Origin: Erythrobacter sp.
Lineage (GTDB): Bacteria; Pseudomonadota; Alphaproteobacteria; Sphingomonadales; Sphingomonadaceae
Reading direction: 5' to 3'
DNA: 64,000 bases
Assembly: GCA_009993605.1 (NCBI GenBank)
Contig: JAACTB010000016.1
Location: 22,699-86,698 of the forward strand
The position numbers were made by a program, and so were the translations under genes. Of this stretch, positions 7,951-16,856 are shown piece after piece. The notes below the pieces were generated by a model, which was not told where the DNA came from, made no database searches, and saw only the letters and a list, made by a program, of their open reading frames with translations. The stretch's first letter is position 1. Each line of letters opens with the position of its first letter.

Positions 7951-8485
7951 ACCGAAGCATCCCCCGCTGCGTCCCGAGATCGCGCGGATGATCCGCGTCG
8001 ACCAGGCGGGCGAATTCGGCGCCACACGCATCTACAAGGGCCAGCTTGCCGTGATGGGCAATCGCGGGCCGGATTCGGCGCAAATCGCCGGAATGGCCGA
8101 GCAGGAAGAGGGGCACCGCGCCCGCTTCGATGCCATGATGGCCGAACGCGGCGTCAGGCCCACCGCGCTGCAACCCTTCTGGTCGATCGCGGGCTATGCG
8201 CTCGGTGCGGGCACGGCGTTGTTGGGTCCCGAAGCCGCCATGGCCTGCACCGCCGCTGTCGAAGAGGAGATCGACCGGCATTATTCCGAACAGCTCGACC
8301 GCTTGGCGGAAACCGGCGACGAGCCTGAACTGACTGCGATGATCGAGGAATTCCGCGAGGACGAACGCGAACACCGCGACGCGGCTCTGGCCGCCGGTGC
8401 CGAGCGGGCGCCCGCCTATCCGGTGCTGTCGGGCCTGATCCGGCTGGGCTGCCGCGCCGCGATCAAGATTTCCGAACGCATCTGA
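7937..8485 (+). CDS. coq7: Demethoxyubiquinone hydroxylase (Coq7/UbiF-type di-iron enzyme)
   Basis: Carries out the last hydroxylation in ubiquinone synthesis at the membrane surface. Seen: 182 aa with the di-iron ligands of the Coq7 family, Glu in VDQAGEFGA, the ExxH in EQEEGHRARF, Glu in EEEIDRHY, and ExxH in REDEREHRD. The start at 7937 overlaps the dsbB end by 14 bases. Coq7 is the oxygen-dependent form found in alphaproteobacteria in place of UbiF. Confidence 0.94.
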   Translation: MPHDRPKHPPLRPEIARMIRVDQAGEFGATRIYKGQLAVMGNRGPDSAQIAGMAEQEEGHRARFDAMMAERGVRPTALQPFWSIAGYALGAGTALLGPEAAMACTAAVEEEIDRHYSEQLDRLAETGDEPELTAMIEEFREDEREHRDAALAAGAERAPAYPVLSGLIRLGCRAAIKISERI

Positions 8486-8577
8486 GCCGGAACCGCGCCG
8501 CCCCTTCGCGCGCTTCATTTAAAGTTCACGGCGCTTCCCCTCTATCGAAGCGCATCTGTTTTGGAGAGACTATCGCC

Positions 8578-9141
8578 ATGATCCGCCGCCTTACCGCAAC
8601 CCTGCTGGCCGCCAGTGCCGCCTTCGCCGCGCTGCCCGCCGCCGCTCAGGACGAGGCGGGCGACAAGGTCAACATGGTCATCGTCTATGGCGAGGATGCC
8701 GCGCCCGAACCGGTCGGGGACGAGATCGTCGTCGTCGCGCGCCTGCCCGAAGCGGACCGTTTCCGCATTCCCGAGACGCTGCGCTACAGCGACAATCCGG
8801 CGAACAATTCCTGGGCTTCGCGCGTCGAACGGCTCGATATCGTTGGCGATTTCGGCATCCTGTCCTGCTCCGCCGCCGGGGCCGGCTCGGAAACCGGCTG
8901 CACCCAGGCGATGATCGAGGCCGCCTATGCGGACCGCGCCAGCGGTTCGTCGGTGCGCTTCGCCCAGCTGATCGAGGCCGCACGCCAGGAAAGGCTCGCC
9001 ACAATCGACGAGGATGCCGCCGCGGAACAGCAGCGGGTCGAAGCGATCGAGGACGCCTATATGGAGCGCCTGCGCCAGGAGCGCGATGCGGAGCTGCCGG
9101 ATGAGGCCACAACCGATACCTCGCTGCCGCAACCGCAATAA
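8578..9141 (+). CDS. Secreted protein of unknown function with EIVVVARLPE motif
   Basis: A 187-aa protein I cannot assign. Seen: signal peptide with cleavage after ALPAAAQ (about residue 24), the motif DEIVVVARLPEADRFRIPE at about 48-66, a likely disulfide pair (SCSAAG and GCTQAM), and an acidic, Glu/Arg-rich helical C-terminus. The motif resembles the start of the plug domain of sphingomonad TonB-dependent receptors, but no receptor barrel follows. A good ribosome site (GGAGAG) precedes the ATG. Probably periplasmic and lineage specific. Confidence 0.75.
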   Translation: MIRRLTATLLAASAAFAALPAAAQDEAGDKVNMVIVYGEDAAPEPVGDEIVVVARLPEADRFRIPETLRYSDNPANNSWASRVERLDIVGDFGILSCSAAGAGSETGCTQAMIEAAYADRASGSSVRFAQLIEAARQERLATIDEDAAAEQQRVEAIEDAYMERLRQERDAELPDEATTDTSLPQPQ

Positions 9142-9253
9142 CAGGGCGGGGCAGGTCGCTTCACATCTGGGGTCGTGGGCGAACCGCCGCTCCGCTCCGC
9201 GCCGCTCGTAAAGCGCCTCGCCCTCTCATATTTTTGCGCTATAGGCACCGGCC

Positions 9254-10372
9254 ATGGCGTCCAAAATCCTCACCGTCTTCGGCACCCGGCCCGAAGCGAT
9301 CAAGCTCTTCCCCCTGATCCACGCGCTGGAGCGTGACGATCGTTTCGTCTCGCGCACCTGCATTTCCGCACAGCATCGCGGAATGCTCGATCAGGTGCTG
9401 GCGATCGCCGATATCGCCCCCGATCACGATCTCGACCTGATGACACCGGGCCAGACGCTCGACGAGTTGACCGCCCGCGCCCTGACCGGCATCGGCCGCG
9501 TTCTCGACGCGGAGAAGCCCGACTGGGTCGTGGTCCAGGGCGATACCACCACGGTGATGGCGGGGGCGCTGGCGGCCTATTACCGCCAGATTCCGGTCTG
9601 CCATGTCGAGGCGGGCCTGCGGTCGGGTGACATCCACCATCCCTGGCCCGAAGAGGTCAATCGCAAGGTCGTCGGCAGCTTCGCCGCATTGCATTGCGCA
9701 CCGACCGAGACGGCGGCGGCGGCGCTCAAGCGCGAGAATGTCGATCCGGCGAGCGTGCACGTCACCGGTAACACGGTGATCGACGCGCTCCATTGGGTGA
9801 CGAAGCGCATAGAAAACGAGCCCGCGCTGGCTTCCGGTCTTGCCGATCTCGAAAAGCGCTTCGCTGGCAAGCGCATCATCGGCATGACCAGCCACCGGCG
9901 CGAGAATTTCGGCGAGGGAATGCGCGCCATCGCCGACGCGGTGAAGCGGATCGCCGCGCGGCCCGATGTCGCCGTGATCTTCCCGGTCCATCTGAACCCC
10001 AATGTCCGCGAGGTCATGAATTCGGAGCTCAAGGGGCTCGACAATGTCGCGCTGATCGAACCGCTCGACTACCCCCACTTCGCGCGGCTGCTGGACATTT
10101 CCTATCTGATGCTCAGCGACAGCGGCGGCGTCCAGGAAGAAGCGCCCGCGCTCGGCAAGCCGGTCCTCGTCATGCGCGAGACGACCGAGCGCCCCGAAGG
10201 TGTCGAGGCGGGCACTGCCGTGCTCGTCGGCACCGATCCCGATCGTATCGTGGCGGAAATCGCGCGCCTTCTCGACGACGAAGCCGCCTACGCCGCCATG
10301 GCCCGCGCCCACAATCCGTTCGGCGATGGCAAGTCGGCGGCGCGCATCTGCGATTTGCTTGCCGCCTCATAG
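9254..10372 (+). CDS. wecB: UDP-N-acetylglucosamine 2-epimerase (non-hydrolysing)
   Basis: Interconverts UDP-GlcNAc and UDP-ManNAc in the cytoplasm. Seen: 372 aa, the GT-B fold starting TVFGTRPEAIK, AQHRGMLDQV, VQGDTTTVMAG, HVEAGLRSGD, PWPEEVNRK, TGNTVIDAL and the C-terminal SDSGGVQEEAPALGKPVLVMR. The match to WecB is strong along the whole length. It is the only polysaccharide gene on the plus strand here and converges, with a 5-base gap, on the last gene of the minus-strand cluster. Together with WecC at 36276 it can make UDP-ManNAcA. Confidence 0.94.
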   Translation: MASKILTVFGTRPEAIKLFPLIHALERDDRFVSRTCISAQHRGMLDQVLAIADIAPDHDLDLMTPGQTLDELTARALTGIGRVLDAEKPDWVVVQGDTTTVMAGALAAYYRQIPVCHVEAGLRSGDIHHPWPEEVNRKVVGSFAALHCAPTETAAAALKRENVDPASVHVTGNTVIDALHWVTKRIENEPALASGLADLEKRFAGKRIIGMTSHRRENFGEGMRAIADAVKRIAARPDVAVIFPVHLNPNVREVMNSELKGLDNVALIEPLDYPHFARLLDISYLMLSDSGGVQEEAPALGKPVLVMRETTERPEGVEAGTAVLVGTDPDRIVAEIARLLDDEAAYAAMARAHNPFGDGKSAARICDLLAAS

Positions 10373-10377
10373 ATCGC

Positions 10378-11871
10378 TCAGGTGCCGCGACGGAGCCCGT
10401 CGACCGTTCCGCTCATGTCGATGTCCACACGAAGGGCAGGCGCCACCGGTCGACGGTCATACATGACCTTCGTCGGAACCGGATTTCCGCGCCCGAAAGT
10501 CGAGTCGGCGATGTCGATCCGCAACGCGCGATTGCGGTCTTCGGAAGCGAACAGCGCGGTGCGCAAATTGCATCTTGCGCCGCGGATACGCAGACTGGCC
10601 GGTCCGTATTCTCCCAGACTGCCGGGCAGGAAGAAATACTCGCTCGTCCCTTCATCGACGACATTCTCGATCCGGTAGCTGCGGGCTTCGCGATCCTGCG
10701 GATTGAATTGCTGCATGGCGATAAGGGCGCGCTTCGGTACTCTTGTGGTGTCGCGAACCGTGATATTCGATACGAGCGCGGCGCCCATGGCGAATCCTGG
10801 AGAGCGAGGGGCATTCGTGCCCAGACCGATGACCTGGGTCGGTCCTGCGTGGGCATTGCCGGAGTAGGACACCATTATATCGGCGATCGTGCCATCACCG
10901 TGCTGGTGAGCGATTTCGACTGCCCCCTGGGAAGGTCCGGCGACGGAGCGTTCCACTTCGATCCGTTGGGTGAGGCCACCACCGCCGGGCGCGAAGATCT
11001 TGATGGCCCGCCCGGCTGCATTCACGATGTGCCCATCACGGACGATCGGCGCACTGCCGCCTCTTTCCGCGGATTGGAAAACCAAGAGCCCGTCCATGTC
11101 GGCACGGGCTTTCGAACCCACAGGATCGTCACTATCGACCCTTTCGATAGCGAAGCGCTCTATCGTGACGTGGCGCGCACTGGCGGTCGATCCCAATTGG
11201 CCGACTACGGCTATACCGGCGCACCCCTGGGATCCCAATCGGCTTGCACCTGCCGCACGCGTCACATTCGTGGCCGCCACATCCCTCAAGAGGAGGCGGT
11301 CGAAGCCTCCCATTAACATCATTCCGGTGGCGCCATAGGCATTGGTCGCAGACCCATCGATCCGGCTTCGGCCCGCGATCATGCGGGCGTTGCGACAGGT
11401 CAATCCAGATATCGTGCAATCCCTGCGATCGGAGCTTGAGACGCCTTCGAAGCGGACGAAGAGGGGCATGCAAACCCGATCGGCGCCATCGATTTCGAGA
11501 GGCCCCCTGATCTCGAGCGGCGTGGCGCCGCGCGAAAGCAGGCAGACGGCCCAGTGAAATTGCGGGCCTGCATATCGCAGCTTGCGATTGCCCAACGTCG
11601 TCAGGCTGTAAGAGCGCCCGCGCTCCAGAGAAACGATAAGGGGTCGCTCGATCGTGAAATCTTGATCGATAACCAGTTCCCCGCCCAGGCGGGCCCATTT
11701 CTCGAACGCGGCATGAATGCCCGTCTCAGCCGATGCGAGAATAACCGTGCCGCTCGCGAAGACTGTCGATGGTCGTGCGCCCAGCGTTGCCGTGGTCGCG
11801 CACAAGACGCCGATCAGGCTTCTTCGCGTAAGAAGCCGAGGCGATGAACGGTCAAGAGAAAGCCGGGGCAT
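10378..11871 (-). CDS. Tat-exported right-handed beta-helix protein, unknown activity
   Basis: A 497-aa protein, last gene of the polysaccharide cluster. Seen: an N-terminal twin-arginine-like signal (LLTRRSLIGVL followed by a hydrophobic stretch and a cleavage site near residue 40), then repeated short beta-strand/turn units with many Gly, Asn, Asp and Ile/Val, as in pectate-lyase-like beta-helices (for example RDCTISGLTCRNARM, HVTIERFAIERV). Catalytic residues are not obvious. Beta-helix proteins in such clusters are often lyases, hydrolases or C5-epimerases acting on the polymer; that is inference. 57 bases downstream of the epimerase gene. Confidence 0.75.
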   Translation of the reverse strand: MPRLSLDRSSPRLLTRRSLIGVLCATTATLGARPSTVFASGTVILASAETGIHAAFEKWARLGGELVIDQDFTIERPLIVSLERGRSYSLTTLGNRKLRYAGPQFHWAVCLLSRGATPLEIRGPLEIDGADRVCMPLFVRFEGVSSSDRRDCTISGLTCRNARMIAGRSRIDGSATNAYGATGMMLMGGFDRLLLRDVAATNVTRAAGASRLGSQGCAGIAVVGQLGSTASARHVTIERFAIERVDSDDPVGSKARADMDGLLVFQSAERGGSAPIVRDGHIVNAAGRAIKIFAPGGGGLTQRIEVERSVAGPSQGAVEIAHQHGDGTIADIMVSYSGNAHAGPTQVIGLGTNAPRSPGFAMGAALVSNITVRDTTRVPKRALIAMQQFNPQDREARSYRIENVVDEGTSEYFFLPGSLGEYGPASLRIRGARCNLRTALFASEDRNRALRIDIADSTFGRGNPVPTKVMYDRRPVAPALRVDIDMSGTVDGLRRGT

Positions 11872-11928
11872 CTCCCCCTTTTAAGCGGATTGGAGCGAAC
11901 GGCGCATGAATGTCGAAGACAGGCGAAC

Positions 11929-12924
11929 TTAAAGACCGTGATACTGGCGATACCAGGATACGAAGGCTGGAATGCCCTGCTCGATGGATGTCGTCGGGGA
12001 ATAGCCGAGATCATCCGAGATCGCGTCGATATCCGCGAAGGTGCGCTGCACATCGCCATCCTGCATGGGCAGGAATTGCATATCGGCTTTGCGTCCACAC
12101 TCCTGCTCGAGAAGCGCGATGACCTTCATCAGATGTTCGGAACGATGATTGCCGATATTGTACAGAGCGTGCGGCTTGGTGCTTCCCCCGGCCTTGGGCA
12201 AATCGTCGTTCTTCGGCGGAGCGTCGAGGCACGCGATGATCCCCGATACGATATCGTCGATATAGGTGAAATCGCGATACATATCGCCGTGATTGAACAC
12301 CGGGATTTGCTCGCCCGCCAGGATCTTGCGTGTGAATATCCACATCATCATATCGGGGCGGCCCCAGGGGCCGTAGACGGTGAAGAAACGCAGCCCGGTT
12401 TGCGGCAGCCCGTAAAGATGGGCGTAGGTCTCGCTCATCAATTCATCCGCCTTCTTTGTCGCGGCGTAGAGGGACAGGGGGTGATCCACGCGATCTTCGA
12501 CGGAAAACGGAAGCTTCGTGTTCCCTCCATAAACGGATGAGGAGCTCGCATAAACGAGATGCTCCACGCCGCGATGACGCGCGATCTCGAGCATGTTGAG
12601 ATGGCCGGCGAGGTTCGACGTCAGATAGGCGTGGGGATTCTCGATCGAATATCGCACCCCCGCCTGGGCCCCGAGATGGATGATACGCTGGAATTCGTGA
12701 TTGCGCAGCGCGTTCTCGAGTTCCGCCATTCGGGAGAAGTCTTCTTCGATGAAGCCGAAGCCGTCACCCCTCGCCTGCAATCGGGCAAGCCGGTCGCGTT
12801 TGAGTTCGGCGGAATAATACGCGTTCACATTGTCGATGCCGAGAACCTCGTCCCCGCGGTCCAGCAGACGATGCGCAACTGTGGATCCGATGAATCCTGC
12901 TGCACCGGTTACCAAAACCTTCAT
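11929..12924 (-). CDS. NAD-dependent nucleotide-sugar epimerase, UDP-glucuronate 4-epimerase type
   Basis: A 331-aa extended SDR enzyme, likely converting UDP-glucuronate to UDP-galacturonate. Seen: NAD-binding GAAGFIGS at residues 7-14, ASSSSVYG, catalytic YAATKK (YxxxK), RFFTVYGPWGRPDM and RDFTYIDD. The LHLGAQAGVRYSIENPHAYLTSN-like region is typical of the LpsL/UDP-GlcA epimerase group. No UDP-glucose dehydrogenase is present in the window, so its substrate must come from elsewhere or it may act on UDP-GlcNAcA made by the 37572-38882 product. Confidence 0.85.
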   Translation of the reverse strand: MKVLVTGAAGFIGSTVAHRLLDRGDEVLGIDNVNAYYSAELKRDRLARLQARGDGFGFIEEDFSRMAELENALRNHEFQRIIHLGAQAGVRYSIENPHAYLTSNLAGHLNMLEIARHRGVEHLVYASSSSVYGGNTKLPFSVEDRVDHPLSLYAATKKADELMSETYAHLYGLPQTGLRFFTVYGPWGRPDMMMWIFTRKILAGEQIPVFNHGDMYRDFTYIDDIVSGIIACLDAPPKNDDLPKAGGSTKPHALYNIGNHRSEHLMKVIALLEQECGRKADMQFLPMQDGDVQRTFADIDAISDDLGYSPTTSIEQGIPAFVSWYRQYHGL

Positions 12925-12995
12925 GTCATCGCCTTTCTATCACGCGCGCGGCAGACCAGCGTCTTGCCGACCTACAATCGTCGCTAAATTTTGAA

Positions 12996-14894
12996 TCACG
13001 CGCGCTTGGGAGAAGCTTGGCGAGCGACGAATTCGGGAACCAGTTCGCGAAGAACCTCGATCGCGACGGCGCCATCGTCCGTCTGCACGAAGACCTCGGC
13101 TGCCGCCTGGATTTTCTCGAGCGGAAGTCGGTCTTCCAAAGCCATCATGATCCGCGGATGCTTCGTTTCCTGCGGAGAGCCACCGATCAGGAGCTCTTCA
13201 TAAAGCTTTTCGCCAGGCCGCAGGCCGACCTCGCATATCTCGATGTCCCCATCCGGGTTTTTGTCGTCCTTTATGGTCAGGCCGGACAAATGCACCATCG
13301 TGCGGGCGAGATCGATGATCTGGACCGATTCCCCCATGTCGAGAACGAACACCTCTCCGCCGCGCGCGAGCCCCGCCGCTTGGATGACGAGCTGGGCGGC
13401 CTCCGGGATCGTCATGAAGAAACGCGTGACGTCGCGATGCGTGATCGTGATGGGGCCGCCGGAAGCAATCTGGGAGCGGAAGAGAGGAACGACGGAGCCG
13501 CTGGAGCCGAGGACGTTCCCGAACCGCACCATCGACAGGCGAATTTCGGGATAGCGCTCCGCGAAGGCCTGGACCACGAGTTCGGATGCGCGCTTGCTGG
13601 CGCCCATCACATTGGTCGGGCGCACCGCCTTGTCCGTGCTGATCAGGATGAAGTCGGCGACGCCGTATTTCACCGCACGTTCGACCAGAGTCAGCGTCCC
13701 CAGAACATTGTTGCGGATACCCTCCAGCGGGTTCGCTTCGACCAGGGGAACATGCTTGTAAGCCGCCGCGTGATAGATCGTGTTCGGCCTGTAGCGCTCG
13801 AGAAGCCGTTCGAGCAGGGTGGCATCCCTGACCGAGCCGAGATGGGCCGAGATGCCGATCCTCGAACCTGTCTGGGCTTTGGTCGCGCGCAGTTCCTTCT
13901 CGATCGCGTAAAGCGCAAATTCCGACATTTCGAACAGGACGAGATGCTCGGCGCCGATCTTGAGGATCTGGCGGCACAATTCGCTCCCGATCGAACCACC
14001 CGCTCCGGTTACGACGATCGTCTTGCCGACGACGGTCCGACCCAGAAGCAATTCGTTCGGAGCGACCGGCTCGCGGCCGAGCAAATCTTCGACTTCGAGA
14101 TCCCGAATATCGCTTAGTGACACGCGCCCGTCGACGATGTCCTTCATCGGCGGCAGCGTCTTCACCCGCAGCTTCAGATTTTCCATGCGCTGCACGATCT
14201 TGTGGCGCTTGGATCGGCTGATGCGAGGCAGGGCGAGAAGCACGTCGGTCACGGCGTAACGTTGCAAGGTGTCCGGCAACGCCTCGCTATGAAAGACCGG
14301 CAGGCCGTCGAGGCGCTGGCCGTGAAGCCGTTCGTCGTCGTCGATATAGCCCAGCAGACGGATGGCAGGGTCGGATCGCATCGCATTCGCCGCCTGTTGC
14401 CCCGCATTGCCGGCACCATAGATCAGCAGAGTCTTGATCTCGCCCTCGAAGCCCAGCTTACCCAACAGATCGATCATCAGATATCGCATCATGAGCCGGG
14501 AGACGACGACGAGCGATACGAAGATGAGCGGCTGGATCAGGCCGACCGTGCGGGGAATACCTTCGAATATGCCCAGAGCGACTATGGTGCCGAGTACGAG
14601 CCCGTATGCAATACCGGCATACAGGATCGTTCGCATCATACCGCTGCCAGCATACCGAAATATCGCCGAATAGACCCCGTAAGCCGCGAAAATCGGCAGG
14701 AACAGCGTGCTGCACAGCGCGATCAGCTTCGCAAGCGCAGGGTCCCATATAACCCAGATGCCGATCCGCAGGGAATAAGCGACGATCGCGGCAACGATCG
14801 ACAGCGCGAAGTCCACACCAAGCACGATCCCGCGCTTCGTGGGACGACTCCACCTGCTCGCTCGCCGCAACAGTATTAAATGCTGATCGAACAT
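12996..14894 (-). CDS. Membrane-bound nucleoside-sugar 4,6-dehydratase (PglF/WbpM family)
   Basis: A 632-aa enzyme expected to turn UDP-GlcNAc into the UDP-4-keto-6-deoxy sugar. Seen: four membrane helices in the first 150 residues, a first Rossmann-like domain (LLIYGAGNAGQQ), then the SDR catalytic domain with GAGGSIGSELCRQ and ISTDKAVRPTNVMGASK, where Met replaces the usual Tyr (MxxxK), a hallmark of this class. The start at 14894 (MFDQHL) avoids a poor upstream extension. It follows PLP aminotransferase, acyltransferase and phosphoglycosyltransferase genes in the order seen in bacillosamine pathways (PglC-D-E-F). Confidence 0.88.
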   Translation of the reverse strand: MFDQHLILLRRASRWSRPTKRGIVLGVDFALSIVAAIVAYSLRIGIWVIWDPALAKLIALCSTLFLPIFAAYGVYSAIFRYAGSGMMRTILYAGIAYGLVLGTIVALGIFEGIPRTVGLIQPLIFVSLVVVSRLMMRYLMIDLLGKLGFEGEIKTLLIYGAGNAGQQAANAMRSDPAIRLLGYIDDDERLHGQRLDGLPVFHSEALPDTLQRYAVTDVLLALPRISRSKRHKIVQRMENLKLRVKTLPPMKDIVDGRVSLSDIRDLEVEDLLGREPVAPNELLLGRTVVGKTIVVTGAGGSIGSELCRQILKIGAEHLVLFEMSEFALYAIEKELRATKAQTGSRIGISAHLGSVRDATLLERLLERYRPNTIYHAAAYKHVPLVEANPLEGIRNNVLGTLTLVERAVKYGVADFILISTDKAVRPTNVMGASKRASELVVQAFAERYPEIRLSMVRFGNVLGSSGSVVPLFRSQIASGGPITITHRDVTRFFMTIPEAAQLVIQAAGLARGGEVFVLDMGESVQIIDLARTMVHLSGLTIKDDKNPDGDIEICEVGLRPGEKLYEELLIGGSPQETKHPRIMMALEDRLPLEKIQAAAEVFVQTDDGAVAIEVLRELVPEFVARQASPKRA

Positions 14895-14986
14895 TGCGCC
14901 GTCTGTTCTCTTCCTGTCGGAGTGGCGGCATGAATCCCGATGAAGCGAAAACCTTGCGCTACCGACCGCCCTTTTCAATCATGACC

Positions 14987-16213
14987 TTACCCGACTAACG
15001 CCGCTTCTTCCAGTATGGCAGCGAATTCCTCAGCCGATTTCGCGACAGTCTCGGGTGTCAGCGACGGATGCACGAGAAAGGCGATGCTGGTGCTTCCCAG
15101 TTCCCGGGCATTAGGGAGTCTCTTTTCGGGCCGCAAACCCTCCGCATCGAAAGCTTTTTCGAGATAGACTTCGCTACACGAGCCTTGCATCACCGGCACG
15201 CCTTTCGACGCTGCTTCGCTGACGATGCGGTCGCGATCCCAACCATCTTTGAGATTATCGGGGCGAACATACGCATAAAGGCGGTAATACGCATGGGTGG
15301 ATCCCTCGGCGTACGATGCCTGCTCCAGGCGCGGCAGCCGAAGGGGGCCGTCGGGAGCGGCATACCGCTCCAGGCGATCGGCAAAGATTTGTGCGTTGGC
15401 GGTGCGGCGGGCGGTCCAATCCGCCATCCTGCCGAGCTGGATACGACCGAGGGCCGCCTGCATTTCCATCATTCGCCAATTCGTCCCGAAACTCTCGTGC
15501 AACCAGCGAAAACCGGGCGGGTGCTGGCGTTCGTATACCGCTTCCCAGCTCTTGCCATGATCCTTGTAGGACCACATCCGACGCCATAGCGCTCCATCTT
15601 GGCAGGTGACCATTCCGCCTTCGCCGCCAGTGGTCATGATCTTGTCCTGGCAGAACGACCAGGCGCCGACCGCTCCGAACGAACCCACGCTGCGACCGCG
15701 ATAGGCCGCCCCGTGGGCCTGTGCACAATCCTCGACGACAGCTGCATCGCAGCTTTCGGCCAGCTCCAGCATCGGATCCATGTCGCAGGGCCAGCCGCCC
15801 AGATGGACCGGGACAATCGCCTTGGTCCGCTGAGTGATCACAGGCGCGATGGTCGATGCGTCTATATTCCCGCTGTCCAGATCCACGTCCGCAAATACGG
15901 GCCGTGCGCCAGCGAGGACCACGGACGAAATGGAGGCGATGAAAGTCCGCGGCGTGACGATGACCTCATCGGTCTCGTTCCCACCATTGCGTGCGCCGAT
16001 TCCCAAGGCCGCGAAGGCGAGATCGAGCGCGACGGTGCCGTTCGCAAGCGCGATCGCCTTTTCGCTGTCGGCCCAGACGGCGAATTCCTTTTCGAATTCG
16101 CGGGTGCGGGTGCCGGTCCAGTAATTGACCTGGTTCGACCGGATGACGTCGGAAACCGCCTCGGCTTCCTCGTCCGTGAAATTCGGCCAGCGTTCGATCG
16201 ATGTGTCAGTCAT
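14987..16213 (-). CDS. DegT/DnrJ/EryC1 family sugar aminotransferase (PglE-like)
   Basis: A 408-aa PLP enzyme that aminates a keto nucleotide sugar. Seen: the family start FTDEEAEAVSDVIRSN, NGTVALDLAFAALG, the aspartate region VVEDCAQAHGA, and the PLP lysine in SFCQDKIMTTGGEGG. I used the ATG at 16213; it overlaps the preceding acyltransferase gene by 8 bases. Between the acyltransferase and the 4,6-dehydratase, it most likely makes the UDP-4-amino sugar of a bacillosamine-like route. A C3 aminotransferase (WbpE-like) role is the alternative. Confidence 0.87.
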   Translation of the reverse strand: MTDTSIERWPNFTDEEAEAVSDVIRSNQVNYWTGTRTREFEKEFAVWADSEKAIALANGTVALDLAFAALGIGARNGGNETDEVIVTPRTFIASISSVVLAGARPVFADVDLDSGNIDASTIAPVITQRTKAIVPVHLGGWPCDMDPMLELAESCDAAVVEDCAQAHGAAYRGRSVGSFGAVGAWSFCQDKIMTTGGEGGMVTCQDGALWRRMWSYKDHGKSWEAVYERQHPPGFRWLHESFGTNWRMMEMQAALGRIQLGRMADWTARRTANAQIFADRLERYAAPDGPLRLPRLEQASYAEGSTHAYYRLYAYVRPDNLKDGWDRDRIVSEAASKGVPVMQGSCSEVYLEKAFDAEGLRPEKRLPNARELGSTSIAFLVHPSLTPETVAKSAEEFAAILEEAALVG

Positions 16214-16856
16214 GCTGTCTTCCATAAAGAACGCGGGCAGGGTTGCCGACGACAGTTGTGTGGGGCGCGACATCCTTCGTGACGACGGCTCCCATGCCGA
16301 CGACCGCCCCTTCGCCGATCGTTATGCCCTGCCGGATCACGGCGTTGGACCCGACATAGGCGAAATCCCCGATGACGATATTGCCATTGCATCGGACGCT
16401 CGGAGCAAAGGTCACGTAGTCGCCGATCTCGCAATCGTGCTCCACATAGCTGGCGATATTGGCGTGGAAACACCGCCCGATGCGGATATTCGACGTGATA
16501 ACGACTTGCGGAGAGATGATGGCTCCTTCGCCGATTACCACCTCGTCCATGACGACCGTCTGGGCCGACCAGACATCCTGGAGCGGGATATCGGCATTCC
16601 TGCACTTCTCCGCCAGCGTTTTGCGTATGCGCGTATCGGCTACGGCGAGAGCGATCGATTTTTGGGCCGCCTGAAGCGTGGAAAATCTTTCGAAAGTGAC
16701 GACGGAATGTCCGTTGATCTCGGCATTTCCTTGTCCGGCCGGACCGTCGTCGACGAACACCAATTTCGCGCCAGCCAAATCCGGCATCGATCGGGCGAGC
16801 GGCATGATCCCGCGCCCGGCGCCTCCAGCCCCGAAAATGCCGACCAGTTTCGTCAT
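16206..16856 (-). CDS. NeuD/PglD-family sugar N-acyltransferase
   Basis: A 216-aa acetyl-CoA-dependent transferase for an amino sugar. Seen: N-terminal Rossmann-like domain (GIFGAGGAGRG at 7-17), then a left-handed beta-helix of hexapeptide repeats from about residue 95, with the catalytic His in SYVEHDCEIGDYV and the C-terminal GNPARVLYG. It shares 4 bases with the sugar-transferase gene upstream and 8 with the aminotransferase downstream, so it should act on the product of that aminotransferase, giving an N-acetylated 4-amino sugar. Confidence 0.88.
   Translation of the reverse strand: MTKLVGIFGAGGAGRGIMPLARSMPDLAGAKLVFVDDGPAGQGNAEINGHSVVTFERFSTLQAAQKSIALAVADTRIRKTLAEKCRNADIPLQDVWSAQTVVMDEVVIGEGAIISPQVVITSNIRIGRCFHANIASYVEHDCEIGDYVTFAPSVRCNGNIVIGDFAYVGSNAVIRQGITIGEGAVVGMGAVVTKDVAPHTTVVGNPARVLYGRQHD

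Noticed and set aside
9239..10312. 357-aa minus-strand frame opposite wecB
   Set aside because: Shadow of wecB, which has every family motif.
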